Counted from the stretch's first letter, positions 35,971-45,245 are shown. The stretch is 64,000 bases of DNA from Nocardiopsis gilva YIM 90087 (GCF_002263495.1 NZ_CP022753.1:3534001-3598000); one strand, 5' to 3'. A program made the numbers and translations. Notes: generated from the sequence alone by a model not told the origin.

Positions 35971-36569
35971 TCCGGCTGCTGCAAGCCCACGAATTCGAGG
36001 TCGTCGCCGCCGTCGACAACGGCCCAGACCTCCTCAAAGCCCTCCTGGAGCACCGGCCCGACGTCGGCGTCGTCGACGTACGCCTGCCCCCCACCTTCAC
36101 CGACGAAGGACTCCAGGCCGCCATCGAAGCCAGACGCCACGTCCCCGGGCTGCCCATCCTCGTGCTCTCCCAGCACGTCGAACAGCTCTACGCCCGCGAA
36201 CTCCTCTCCGACGACGGCGGCGCCGTGGGCTACATGCTCAAAGACCGCGTCTTCGACATCGGCCAGTTCATCGACGCCATCCGCCGCGTCGCCGCCGGCG
36301 GCACCGCCATGGACCCCGCCGTCATCTCCCAGCTGCTGGCCAAACACAGCGAAGACGGCCCCCTCGCCGCCCTCACCCCCCGCGAACGCGAAGTCCTCAG
36401 CGAAATGGCCGAAGGCCGCTCCAACTCCGCCATCGCCCAACGCCTCTTCATCACCGAAAAAGCGGTCAGCAAGCACATCAACAACATCTTCACCAAGCTC
36501 GACCTGCCGCCCTCCAACGACGACAGCCGCCGCGTCCTCGCCGTGCTCGCCTACCTCAACAACGCCTGA
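35922..36569 (+). CDS. LuxR-family response regulator
   Basis: 215 residues. Receiver: VVIAEDLALL, phospho-acceptor Asp in VGVVDVRLPP, Ser in VLSQHV, Lys in YMLKDRV. GerE domain: LTPREREVLSEMAEG and ITEKAVSKHINNIFTKL. The start is GTG at 35922, inside the kinase gene, with GGAG eight bases upstream; an ATG at 35911 is in a different frame. Partner of the preceding kinase. Confidence 0.93.
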   Translation: MRVVIAEDLALLRDGLIRLLQAHEFEVVAAVDNGPDLLKALLEHRPDVGVVDVRLPPTFTDEGLQAAIEARRHVPGLPILVLSQHVEQLYARELLSDDGGAVGYMLKDRVFDIGQFIDAIRRVAAGGTAMDPAVISQLLAKHSEDGPLAALTPREREVLSEMAEGRSNSAIAQRLFITEKAVSKHINNIFTKLDLPPSNDDSRRVLAVLAYLNNA

Positions 36570-36735
36570 GCGCACCCGCGGCCGGGGGGACACACACCCC
36601 CGCACGCGCCGGTGCCGGCGCGTGGACGGTCCGCACCGGCACCGGGCCAGCCCACCAACGGGCTGCTGGCGCGCAAGGCGCCACAAACGAACCGCGGCCA
36701 CATCCGGCCGCGCCGGGGCACCCCACGCCACCGCG

Positions 36736-38742
36736 CTACTCGCGCGGGCCCGCCTCCGGACTCCGGTACAACCCGTCGATCTCCTCAGCGAACGCCCGCA
36801 GCACCGCATCACGCCGCAACTCACCCGAGGGCAGCACCAACCCGCTCTGCGGCGTGAACTCCTCAGCCAGCACATGAAACGCCCGCACCGCCAACCCCGG
36901 CGGCACCGTCCCGTTCGCCTCATGCACGATCGCCTGGATCTCCTTCAGCAGCTCCGGGTCGGCCGCGATCTCCTCCGGCGCCATCGACAACGGCCGGTTG
37001 TTCACCAGCCGCCAGTACTCCAACTGGTCACGCACCAGCGTGATCAGCGCGCTGACATACGGCCGCCCCTGCCCGATCAGCATCACCTGGCTCACCAGCG
37101 GGTGCGCCTGCAACCGCTGCTCCAGCGCCGCCACCTGGTCCACCGCCGCACCAACCGCAGCCTGCGCCGGTGACGCAGGCGGAGCGGCAGGGGCGGGCGC
37201 CGGTGTCGGCTCCGGCTGCGCCTCCGACATCGCGGGCGCCGCCGCCTCCGGCTCCACCGCCGACATCGGACCGCTCTCCACCGCAGCACCCCCGCCCCGC
37301 GGCCCCCAGGGGCGCGGCTCCGGCGGCGCCAGCGGCGCCTCCAAGGTCGCCTGCGGGCGCACGCGCTGCGCCACCCTCACATACCCCTCGGCATCCATCT
37401 CACCGACGAACCCCGTGGCCAGCCACCCATCGCGGAACGCCGCACGACCGGCCGCCTCATCGCCCCAATACCCACCGAACACGCCCGCACCGCGCACATG
37501 CAGCTCACCCTCACGCGACAACCGCACCTCAACACCCGGCAACGGCCGCCCCTGCGCCCCCGCACGACGCTCCCCCGGAGCATTCACCACGAACGCACCA
37601 CCGGACTCCGGGATCCCAAACGCCTGGTACACCGGGATCCCCGCACCGCTGTAAAACCGGTCCATCTTCTCGCTCAGCGGCCACCCCGCACACACGATGA
37701 ACTGCGCCCGGCCACCCAACGACTCCCGGATCCGCGCATACATCCAGTCGTACATCGCCATCGACACCCGCTTCCAGGCGCCCTTGCGCTCGGCCCGGTC
37801 GAAATCCACCGCCAGATCCGTGGCCGCGTTATACGCGTTCAGACTGTCCCAGCTCGTCTCCCGCGCCCGCGCCCGCTCAACCGCGTGCACCGCCTCCAAC
37901 AACCGCGGCGTGGCCACCACCACCGTGGGCCGAAACTCCCGCACCGCACGCAGCCACCCCGCACCCAGCGGCAACAGGCCCACCCGCACCTGCCCCACCA
38001 GGCACGCCACCAGCGCCGCCACCCCATGCACATCCGAAGGAGGCAGCTGCAGCAGCGCCGCCGCACGCCCCTCCTCGACATCCGCCAGCGCCGGGCCCAA
38101 CCGGCCCACCACACCCTCGGCCGCCGCCAGCACATTCCCGTGCGTCAACACCGCACCACGGGCCCGCACCACACGCCCCACCGGGTAGGCGATCACCGCC
38201 GGATCCCCCCGACGCGTCTCCTCCCGCCGAAACCGCACCGCCGTGGGATCCATATAGGCGCCCGGACGCGCGATCGCCTCCAAGCCCCCCTCATCCAACC
38301 GCCACGTCCGCGCCAGCTCCGTCAACTCCGCCGAAATCCCCGCGACCGTGCCCGCATGGCGCCCATCCTCCAACACCACCGCGGCCGGACCGCAGTCCCG
38401 CAACACATGACGCAGCCGCTCCGCCGACGCCGACGACGGCACCGGCACCACCACCGCGCGCACCACCCACGCCGCGAACGCCACCAGCGCCCACTCATAG
38501 CGGGCACCACACACCACCACGATCCGGTCACCCGCACCCACACCCGCGGCGATCAGACCCTTGGCCAGCGACGTCACCTCACTGAGGAACTCACCCGCCG
38601 CCACATGCTCCCAGCCGCCCTCAGCACCACGACGCGCAAACACCTTGCTGCGCGCCGCCGTATTGGCACGGTGATAGGCGATATCCCCCAGCACCTCAAA
38701 GCGCGGGGCCTGCGCCACCCCATCCGAGCGCGACTGCCGCAT
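36736..38742 (-). CDS. degenerate long-chain acyl-CoA synthetase-like protein
   Basis: 668 residues with the fold order of FadD15-type AMP-forming ligases, but the active-site motifs are altered. The ATP loop expected as TSGTTGRPKG reads YPVGRVVRARG before AVLTHGN. The T-E-T motif reads FGIPESGG. The conserved TGD-x-G reads TGFVGEMD. The GRKK(E) hinge with its catalytic-region Lys is replaced by a ~75-residue Pro/Ala-rich linker. The lid domain then resumes (HPLVSQVMLIGQGRP). It is probably not an acyl-CoA ligase; a binding or regulatory role is inferred. Met at 38742 chosen because upstream residues are Gly-rich filler. Confidence 0.8.
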   Translation of the reverse strand: MRQSRSDGVAQAPRFEVLGDIAYHRANTAARSKVFARRGAEGGWEHVAAGEFLSEVTSLAKGLIAAGVGAGDRIVVVCGARYEWALVAFAAWVVRAVVVPVPSSASAERLRHVLRDCGPAAVVLEDGRHAGTVAGISAELTELARTWRLDEGGLEAIARPGAYMDPTAVRFRREETRRGDPAVIAYPVGRVVRARGAVLTHGNVLAAAEGVVGRLGPALADVEEGRAAALLQLPPSDVHGVAALVACLVGQVRVGLLPLGAGWLRAVREFRPTVVVATPRLLEAVHAVERARARETSWDSLNAYNAATDLAVDFDRAERKGAWKRVSMAMYDWMYARIRESLGGRAQFIVCAGWPLSEKMDRFYSGAGIPVYQAFGIPESGGAFVVNAPGERRAGAQGRPLPGVEVRLSREGELHVRGAGVFGGYWGDEAAGRAAFRDGWLATGFVGEMDAEGYVRVAQRVRPQATLEAPLAPPEPRPWGPRGGGAAVESGPMSAVEPEAAAPAMSEAQPEPTPAPAPAAPPASPAQAAVGAAVDQVAALEQRLQAHPLVSQVMLIGQGRPYVSALITLVRDQLEYWRLVNNRPLSMAPEEIAADPELLKEIQAIVHEANGTVPPGLAVRAFHVLAEEFTPQSGLVLPSGELRRDAVLRAFAEEIDGLYRSPEAGPRE

Positions 38743-38958
38743 GCCGGCTACTCCTCCACCTACGGGGGCCGCCACCCGGCCGCCACCCTCGCGTCGCAAC
38801 AACGACGAACGTCACCTGAACGAGCCCTACTGTGCACGGTTTCCTCACCCAACGGCAACTCCCCACCACGCCCCGGACCTGCACGCACACCCCCACCACC
38901 GCTCGACACCAGGCCTTTGGTCCTTGAGCCCCGCCCACCCCCGGCACACTGACCCCCC

Positions 38959-40017
38959 ATGACCCCCACACACAAACTCACCACCCTCCTGGCCGCCCTC
39001 ACCCTGGCCACCACCCCCGCACCCACCGCACACGCCGACACCCCCACCCCACCCCCGCCACCGTGGCCACCTCCGGCCACCACATCGACCCCCGCCCCAG
39101 CACCGCCGAACTCACCCGCCGCCTCCACCGCCTCGAAAACCGCAGCCACGGCCACATCGACGTCACCGAAATCGGCCGCACCAACCAAAACCGGCCCATC
39201 TACAACGCCACCGTCGGCACCGGCCCCGACGCCTCCTCTACATCACCCAGCAACACGGCGACGAACCCCTCGGCACCCCCGCCGCCCTCGAATTCCTCCG
39301 CCACATCGGCACCGGCACCACCCCTGGCACCGCTGGATCCGCTCCCGCCTCACCATCGACATCGTCGTCCGCGCCAACCCCGACGGCTCCGAACTCAACT
39401 GGCGCTACAACCACGACCCCCACGCCGACCCCGAATACGGCCACAAAGGCAAGGGCTACGACCCCAACCGCTACCACGACCCCGCCCTACACCCCGACGA
39501 CAACCCTGTCCCCGAATCCGCCGCCGTCCAACGCACCTACGCCCAAGCCGACCCCGACATCGTCGTCGACTACCACATGCAAGGCCGCTACACCGACGCC
39601 CACGGGCGCGAAATCACCGCCTCCGTCATGTGGCCCACCCACCCCGACGTCGACACCCGCACCACCGACCTCGCCCGCCAAGTCTCCGTCGCCGCCGCCC
39701 AGGCCATGAACGCCTCCCACCCCACCGCCAACGTCAGCACCTACCCCGGCGGCAACTACCAGGGCATCGCCCGCAACGCCTACGGCCTGCGCGGCAGCGG
39801 CAGCGTCCTCATCGAACTCAGCGCCATCGGCCCCCACGCCCAACAGCGCCAAATCCACTCCGCAATCGCCGCCATGACCGCCATCGCCCAACGCTCCGCC
39901 GACGGCTCCCTCACCCGCATCGACCCCGCCCGCGCCGACGACATCCCACCGCGCGGCGCCCCCATCCCCAGCAACGACCGCGCTCTGACCGCCGGCCCCG
40001 CCGACACCCTCGACTGA
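38959..40017 (+). pseudogene. secreted M14-family zinc carboxypeptidase, frameshifted as read
   Basis: A signal peptide (MTPTHKLTTLLAALTLA, cleavage near AHADT) is in the first frame. HHIDPRPSTAELTRRLHRLE and EIGRTNQNRP follow in the next frame. ITQQHGDEPLG, with the zinc ligands of the HxxE motif, is in the third. DIVVRANPDGSELNW, YHMQG (third zinc His) and SVLIELSAIG (catalytic Glu) are back in the first. All three steps are minus-one. Every M14 catalytic element is therefore present once the frame is joined. It would cleave C-terminal residues of peptides outside the cell. Confidence 0.75.
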
Positions 40018-40037
40018 CCCCCACCCCGAACACACCA

Positions 40038-40075
40038 GTGGCCTGCGAGTCCCGACCTCCAGACCCGCAGGCCAC
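40038..40075. terminator. hairpin between convergent genes
   Basis: Perfect 10-bp arms GTGGCCTGCG (40038-40047) and CGCAGGCCAC (40066-40075) with an 18-base loop. It lies between the 3' ends of the M14 gene and the monooxygenase-like gene and probably terminates both. Confidence 0.6.
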
Positions 40076-40099
40076 CCATGCCCTCGTCGTCAACCCCCC

Positions 40100-40384
40100 T
40101 CACGGGGCCTCAACCGCGGAAATCACATAGCGAGCCACCGACGCACCCACGATCGCCGCCTGCTGCTCCGACGTCGGCCCCGACCCCCGGAAGCGCTCCA
40201 GATCCTCCGCACGCTCCCACCGCTCATACACATTGATCCGGCCCGGCTCCACCAGGTCCGGTGACAACGCGAAGTCCCAACACCCCGCCGCCGACCGCGC
40301 CTGCTCCACCACGCCCCGGCACCCCTCCAGGTACGCGGCCCGCTCCCCCGGATCCACCTCGATATGACCAGCGACGATCAACAC
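40100..40384 (-). CDS. antibiotic biosynthesis monooxygenase (ABM) domain protein
   Basis: 94 residues, one ABM ferredoxin-like domain: VLIVAGHIEVDPGERAAYL strand-helix, then ARSAAGCWDFALSPD, NVYERWERAEDLERF and a C-terminal strand. The NVYERWE segment is the most conserved part of the family. Such small proteins act as cofactor-independent monooxygenases or as heme/quinone-related enzymes; the substrate is unknown. GTG 40384 has GGAGAGG about ten bases upstream; a GTG three codons earlier is possible. Codons are G-ending, opposite to the C-ending genes on the other strand. Confidence 0.82.
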   Translation of the reverse strand: MLIVAGHIEVDPGERAAYLEGCRGVVEQARSAAGCWDFALSPDLVEPGRINVYERWERAEDLERFRGSGPTSEQQAAIVGASVARYVISAVEAP

Positions 40385-40584
40385 ACCCGCCACCCCTCTC
40401 CAATCCCGCGACAACACGTGCCAAGCGCCGCCACCGTAACCACCCCCACCGACAAACCCCACACACCACCAACACCCACCTCCAGCCCCACACGCCCCGC
40501 GTTTGGCAGCAGTCACACCACGGGTACAAACCATCCCTAACCACCCCACACCAGCCGCTACCCCTGCCCCGGAAACGGCCCACC

Positions 40585-41530
40585 ATGACCACCACCGCCA
40601 TCGCCACCCGCTACCACCACTTCGCCACCCACGAAGCCACCACCTCCCCCTCTACACCGAACTCGCCCACGGCATCGCCGCCGACCCCACCCTCCTCGCC
40701 CTCCTCAACACCCTCCCCCGCGCTGCCACCAGCCCAACCTCCTCTTCGCCGCCACCCGCCACCTCACCGGCACCCCCACCTCCTTCCCCCAACTCCGCCG
40801 CACCCTCCTCGACAACTGGCACCACATCGCCCCCCTCATGCAACACCGCCGCACCCAAACCAACGAACCCGCCCGCTGCGCACCCCTCCACCCCCTCCTC
40901 ACCGCCCTCCCCAACCCCTCACCCTCATCGAAGTCGGCGCCTCCGCCGGCCTCTGCCTCTACCCCGACCGCTACGCCTACGACACCAACGGCCACCTCAC
41001 CGGCGACCCCCACTCCCCCTCCGCATCACCGCACCCGCCACCGGCCCCACCCCACCCACACACCCCCACCTCGACATCGCCGCACGCATCGGCATCGACC
41101 TCAACCCCTCGACATCAACGACCCCGACGACACACGCTGGCTCCACAGCCTCATCTGGCCCGAACACCACCAACGCACCAAACGCCTCGACGCCGCCCTC
41201 ACCATCGCCCGCGCCGACCCGCCCCACCTCATCCAAGGCGACCTCAACCAGCGCCTCCCCGACGCCATCGCCCAAGCCCCGCCACCAGCACCGTCGTCGT
41301 CTTCCACACCATCGTCCTCAGCTACCTGACCGACGACGAACGCCACCGCTTCACCGAACAGATCCGCGCCCTCGACGTCCACTGGCTCGCCCAAGAACCC
41401 CCGCCGCCCTCCCCCACATCACCGCCCCGAACCCGACCCCCGCCCCGGCTACACCCACCTCCTCACCCACAACGAGCGCCCCCTCGCCTACACCGACCCC
41501 CACACCGGCGCCGCCCACTGGTTCACCTGA
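40585..41530 (+). pseudogene. DUF2332 family protein, multiply frameshifted as read
   Basis: The full DUF2332 sequence can be followed from ATG 40585 to TGA 41528-41530 only by changing frame about seven or eight times: RYHHFATHEA, YTELAHGIAADPTLLALL, LLFAATRHLTGTP, RRTQTNEPARC, IEVGASAGLCLYPDRYAYD, IAARIGIDLNP, DPDDTRWLHSLIWPE, VVVFHTIVLSYL, HITAPNP, RPLAYTDPHTG. Every change is a single-base loss. Order and spacing are right for the family (SAM-methyltransferase-like, function unknown). So many identical-type lesions in an otherwise conserved protein suggest consensus errors in C-runs, not decay. Confidence 0.75.
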
Positions 41531-41546
41531 CCCGCCCCGAACACAC

Positions 41547-41582
41547 GTGTCCCCGGCGGCCACAACCGGCCACCGGGGACAC
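41547..41582. terminator. bidirectional hairpin terminator
   Basis: Arms 41547-41561 and 41568-41582 (GTGTCCCCGG... and its complement) with one mismatch and loop ACAACC. It separates the 3' ends of the DUF2332 gene and the DUF3037 gene. Confidence 0.65.
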
Positions 41583-41619
41583 ACCACACCTCCGCGCTAC
41601 CGAACTCAGCGCATCGACA

Positions 41620-42000
41620 TCAGCGCACCAGCGAATCCAACAACCGCTCCAACTCCCCCTCCGGATCATCGGTCAACCCGGTGTGAATCGGCCCCGGCTG
41701 CACAATCGTGCTGCGCGGCGACGTCAGCCAACGGAACCTCCGCCCCGCCGACTCACCCCCCGCCGCACCCGCAGCACCACCGCCCTGGCACACCGCCTCC
41801 ACCGCATCCAGAGCCCGACGCACCCCCGCCACATCCACCGAGGCGTCCAACGCCGACAACCGACCCTCATCCAACGCACACCGCGCCGCCAAGAACCCCC
41901 GCGCCTGGCAGTACACGATCACCCCCGCATTGACCTGCTCACCGCGCTCCACCCGCGGAACCACCCGCACCAGCGCGTACTCGAACACCACCTGCGTCAC
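41620..42000 (-). CDS. DUF3037 family protein
   Basis: 126 residues. FEYALVRVVPRVERGEQVNAGVI is the conserved DUF3037 opening, followed by YCQARGFLAARCALDE and, near the end, RFRWLTSPRSTIVQPGPIHTGL with a DPEGELERLLD tail. The function of the family is unknown. Its ATG overlaps the TGA of the HipA-like gene by four bases, and this order (HipA-like then DUF3037) recurs in actinomycetes, so the two products probably work together. Confidence 0.88.
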   Translation of the reverse strand: MTQVVFEYALVRVVPRVERGEQVNAGVIVYCQARGFLAARCALDEGRLSALDASVDVAGVRRALDAVEAVCQGGGAAGAAGGESAGRRFRWLTSPRSTIVQPGPIHTGLTDDPEGELERLLDSLVR

Positions 42001-42764
42001 CGGGCCACCTCCGGCAACCAGCCGCGCTCCGCCACCCGCGCCAGCAAATGCGCAACGAACGCCTCACGCACCTCCTGCACCGAACCGAACCCCGGCTCCT
42101 CCACCAGCCACTCATCCGGCACCAGGGCCGTCACCTCCGACAGCAGCTCCTCCGTCACCAACGGCGCCAGCACCGCATCCGCCGCCACCACATCCGGCCC
42201 CGCCGGAAGCAGCACATGCTCCGACGCGTCATAGGCCCGCGCCACAGCACCGTCCGACCCCCGCCAGTTGTGCTGAAAGATCAGCGTCGCCCCGTGGTCG
42301 ATGAGGTACGGCGCACCATGCCACACCAGCATGTTCGGGTTCCGCCACGTCCGATCCACGTTGCCGACCAGTGCGTCGAACCACAGCACCCGCCCGGCGA
42401 ACGCCGCGTCCACCTCAAAGGCCAGCGGATCGAACCCCAGCGACCCCGGCAGAAAGTCCATCCCCAGGTTCAGCCCACCACTGGCCTTCAGCAGCTCCTG
42501 CACCTCCGGATCGGGCTCACCGCGACCGATCACCGCGTCGAACTCCACCAGCACCAGCTCCGGAACCGGCAACCCCAACGCCCGACCCAGCTCACCCGAG
42601 ACCACCTCGGCGACCAGCGTCTTGCGCCCCTGCCCCGCACCCCGGAACTTCACCACGTACATGCCCAGGTCATCAGCCTCGACCAGACCTGGCAACGATC
42701 CACCTTCGCGCAACGGCAGCACGTACCGCGTCGCGGAAACTTCTCTCAACACGCCGATCAGCAT
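41997..42764 (-). CDS. HipA-like kinase family protein
   Basis: 255 residues. Features of the HipA kinase fold are VVKFRGAGQGRKTLVAEVVSGEL (glycine-rich loop and helix), LVEFDAVIG, WFDALVGNVDRTWRNPNML with the catalytic Asp-x4-Asn, and YLIDHGATLIFQ (metal-binding Asp, usually D-F-G or D-x-G-like). This is the shorter HipA_2 group, not the persister toxin HipA itself. ATG 42764 follows GGAGGGG. The start lies only 30 bases from the divergent nucleotidyltransferase start. Confidence 0.85.
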   Translation of the reverse strand: MLIGVLREVSATRYVLPLREGGSLPGLVEADDLGMYVVKFRGAGQGRKTLVAEVVSGELGRALGLPVPELVLVEFDAVIGRGEPDPEVQELLKASGGLNLGMDFLPGSLGFDPLAFEVDAAFAGRVLWFDALVGNVDRTWRNPNMLVWHGAPYLIDHGATLIFQHNWRGSDGAVARAYDASEHVLLPAGPDVVAADAVLAPLVTEELLSEVTALVPDEWLVEEPGFGSVQEVREAFVAHLLARVAERGWLPEVAR

Positions 42765-42782
42765 ACGGTCGCGCCCCTCCGC

Positions 42783-42788
42783 TAGATT
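42783..42788 (+). promoter_or_regulatory. -10 element of a probable leaderless promoter
   Basis: TAGATT ends seven bases before the ATG of the nucleotidyltransferase gene at 42795, the spacing expected when transcription starts at the A of ATG. No ribosome-binding site precedes that ATG. The divergent HipA-like gene has its own GGAGGGG in the same 30 bases, so the two promoters must overlap. Confidence 0.5.
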
Positions 42789-42794
42789 GCGGAC

Positions 42795-43576
42795 ATGCGG
42801 CTCAGTGACGACCAACTCACCCACGACATCACCACCGCCCTCGCCGGCCTCCCCGGCGTCCAAGCCGTCACCTCGGCGGATCGCGCGCCACCGGCACCCA
42901 CACCCCCGACAGCGACTTCGACTTCGCCATCTACTACCGCCGCGACTTCGACCCCGACCACCTGCGCGCCCTCGGCTGGGACGGGCAGGTCTTCGAGATC
43001 GGCGCATGGGGCGGCGGGATCTTCAACGGAGGCGCCTGGATCACCTACGACGACCGGCACGTCGACGTGCACTACCGCGACCTCGACGACGTGGAGCACC
43101 GCATCGCCGAAGCCCGCCATGGACGCTTCGACGTCGAACTCCTCGCCTTCCACCTCGCCGGGATCCCCACCTACCTCGTCGTCGCCGAACTCGCGGTCAA
43201 CCGCGTCCTCCACGGTGACCTGCCGCGACCGGAGTACCCCGAGGCGCTGCGCCACGCGGCGCCCGCCCGGTGGTGGGGCCAGGCCGAACTGACGCTCGCC
43301 TACGCCCGAACCGCACACGCCCAGCGGGGCCATGTGACCGAGACGGCCGGAGCGATCGCCACGGCCGCGGCACAGAGCGCGCACGCCATCCTGGCCGGCC
43401 GGGGGACCTGGGTGACCAACGAGAAGCGGCTGCTGGACCTGGCCGACCTGCGCGGCATCGACAAGATCTGCTCCGACCTGGATCCGGCCCCGTCGGCTCT
43501 GGTGGACGGTGTGGACGCGGCGGCACGGCTCCTCGGCGAGGCCGTGGAGGAGGCGCGGCGACAGGCGGAGGGATAG
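42795..43576 (+). pseudogene. nucleotidyltransferase-domain protein, one frameshift as read
   Basis: The first 26 residues (MRLSDDQLTHDITTALAGLP...) are in one frame. The remainder, from GSRATGTHTPDSDFDFAIYY to the stop, is in the next, with a minus-one step near 42875. GS-x-A-x-G-T-x-T-x-DSDFDF is the GSx(n)DxD active-site motif of the polymerase-beta/MNT nucleotidyltransferase fold. A later conserved helix region YRDLDDVEHRI and an all-helical C-terminal half follow. It would transfer a nucleotide to an unknown substrate. Divergent from the HipA-like gene. Confidence 0.75.
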
Positions 43577-43624
43577 CGGAGCGGTCGCGGGCGGGCGGCG
43601 CTGCCCCGCTGTCCTGCCGGGGCC

Positions 43625-44296
43625 CTAGCGGGCCGCTGTGCGGGAACCCGCCCATCCCAGGACGCGGCCGGTGAAGGCGACGGCCAGCTCATTCCACCGG
43701 CCGATCCGCACCATGGGGTGGGAGTCCACGTGGACGGGGACGAAGTCGGCGCTTGCCGCGACACCGCGGGCCCGGTCCACGTAGGCACGCGAGTCGGCCG
43801 GGCTGGTGGTGATGTCGAAGTCGGCGTGGGCGATGAGCAGGTGCCGATCCCGCAGCGGCTCCACGGGGTCGCCGTCGCAGATCCAGGGAGCAAGCCCCAG
43901 CACGCCCCGCACCCGTTGGGCGTCGGCGGCCTGGAGCACGGCGCGCCCGCCCATCGAATGGCCGGTGGTGACCACCGGGATCGGCCCGAAGCGGCGCTCG
44001 ATCTCCTCCAGTGCCTGCCGTGTGTCGACCACGGCGTCAGCGGCGGTGCCGTTCCAGCCCCGCACGCGTAGCCGCAACCGCAGCACGAGCAGGCCGGAGT
44101 CGGACCAGGCACGGCGCAGCGCCCACGCGAACGGGATCATCCGCAGTACGGCGCCTTCCCAGGGGGTGGTCGGCACGGTGCTGGTGACGTCGCCGCCATG
44201 GAGGATCAGGACAGCTCCTCGCGGCTGGCGCGTCTCTCCGGAGACAGTCAACCATGGGCCGTTCGTCCCGATTCGCCAGGTTCGTTCCTGGGGCAT
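43625..44296 (-). CDS. alpha/beta hydrolase
   Basis: 223 residues. AVLILHGGDVTST (oxyanion HGG), LRLRVRGWNG, ALEEIERRFGPIPVVTTGHSMGG with nucleophile Ser, LLIAHADFDITTSP as acid region and a late VHVDSHPMVRIG His. The domain starts close to the Met at 44296; an upstream Met at 44347 adds 17 basic residues. Of the dienelactone-hydrolase/esterase kind, substrate unknown. Confidence 0.85.
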   Translation of the reverse strand: MPQERTWRIGTNGPWLTVSGETRQPRGAVLILHGGDVTSTVPTTPWEGAVLRMIPFAWALRRAWSDSGLLVLRLRLRVRGWNGTAADAVVDTRQALEEIERRFGPIPVVTTGHSMGGRAVLQAADAQRVRGVLGLAPWICDGDPVEPLRDRHLLIAHADFDITTSPADSRAYVDRARGVAASADFVPVHVDSHPMVRIGRWNELAVAFTGRVLGWAGSRTAAR

Positions 44297-44389
44297 GCAA
44301 CCGTCCTTTGGGCGCTTAAGGAGAAGGGTGCGGCGTAGCCGCTCCATTTATCTTGGCGTGGTTCTGGTAGTGACCAGTACAGGCGCCTT

Positions 44390-44398
44390 TACAATGTA
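44390..44398. promoter_or_regulatory. TACAATGTA dyad, shared with a second site at 55014
   Basis: TTTACAATGTAGATT at 44388-44402 nearly repeats TTTACATTGTAGATT at 55012-55026. Each has a 4-bp dyad TACA-N-TGTA overlapping a -10-like TAGATT. The first is about 90 bases upstream of the hydrolase gene (minus strand); the second precedes the terminator after the GTPase gene. A shared regulator site or a promoter element is possible. Confidence 0.3.
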
Positions 44399-44479
44399 GA
44401 TTTATAAGGGATTTCCAAGGAGGTGCCGCTACGCCGCACGCCCGAAACCGGCCTCCTCACCGCCGGACACCCTCCCGCA

Positions 44480-45049
44480 CTACGGAGACGGCGACACGAA
44501 GACCTCGTACTCCACATGCTCGTGCGGATACCCGTCCCCCATGACCCGGCGCCGATGCACACCCGACGCACGAAACCCGCACTTCGAATAGAAACGGTGA
44601 GACTGCGGCGTGTCCCGCAGCGTCCAGGCGTGGACGTGCCGGAATCCCGCGGCGGACAAGTGCGCGAGCACGGCATCCATCAGCTGCCCAGCCAGGCCGC
44701 TCCCCCACGCGTCGGGGTGGCTGTAGAACGCGAAGATCTCGGCCACCCCCGTACGCGTCGGCGACGGCCCGGCGTAGCCGAACGCCAAAGCCCTGCCGTC
44801 GATGCGGGCCACCAGGAGAACGTCGCCGCTGCCCCCCAGTCCCGCGATCACCGGCAGCCACTTGGTTCGCTGCTGGCGGGCCATCGCGGCGAGGTACTCG
44901 GGTGCGAACAGGCCCCGGTAAGCCACGCGCCACGCCGTCGCGTGGATCTCTCCCACAGCCTCGGCGTCATCGAGCGTGGCCGGCGTGATCACCGGCGTCC
45001 CGCAGTCACGGCCGCGACCGCCGCCCTCCCGCGGCGACGAATCCGACAT
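44480..45049 (-). CDS. GNAT family N-acetyltransferase
   Basis: 189 residues from the Met at 45049. GNAT fold: ITPATLDDAEAVGEIHATAWR at the N terminus, then GYAGPSPTRTGVAEIFAFYSHPDAWGSGLAGQLMD, where AWGSGLA is the acetyl-CoA loop (Q/RxxGxG/A), followed by AWTLRDTPQSHRFYSKCGF. The C-terminal strand ends in VEYEVFVS. Acceptor unknown; this subgroup often acetylates small amines. Divergent from the phosphoesterase gene. Confidence 0.9.
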   Translation of the reverse strand: MSDSSPREGGGRGRDCGTPVITPATLDDAEAVGEIHATAWRVAYRGLFAPEYLAAMARQQRTKWLPVIAGLGGSGDVLLVARIDGRALAFGYAGPSPTRTGVAEIFAFYSHPDAWGSGLAGQLMDAVLAHLSAAGFRHVHAWTLRDTPQSHRFYSKCGFRASGVHRRRVMGDGYPHEHVEYEVFVSPSP

Positions 45050-45245
45050 GTGCCCAGGCTCGCACACGCCCACCGGACGGGCCCATGCTCCAGCGGCCGA
45101 CCTACGACGGGGGCCGCCCGCAGCAGCGCGGGGCGGCGATCCCGTGAAGCCAGCGACAGGGGCGCCGCCGCGTCACTATCGTCAACCGGGATGCCCCATC
45201 GGGAGCACGCCTCGGTCTGCCTCTCCACCTGCGAAGGAGCGCGCC

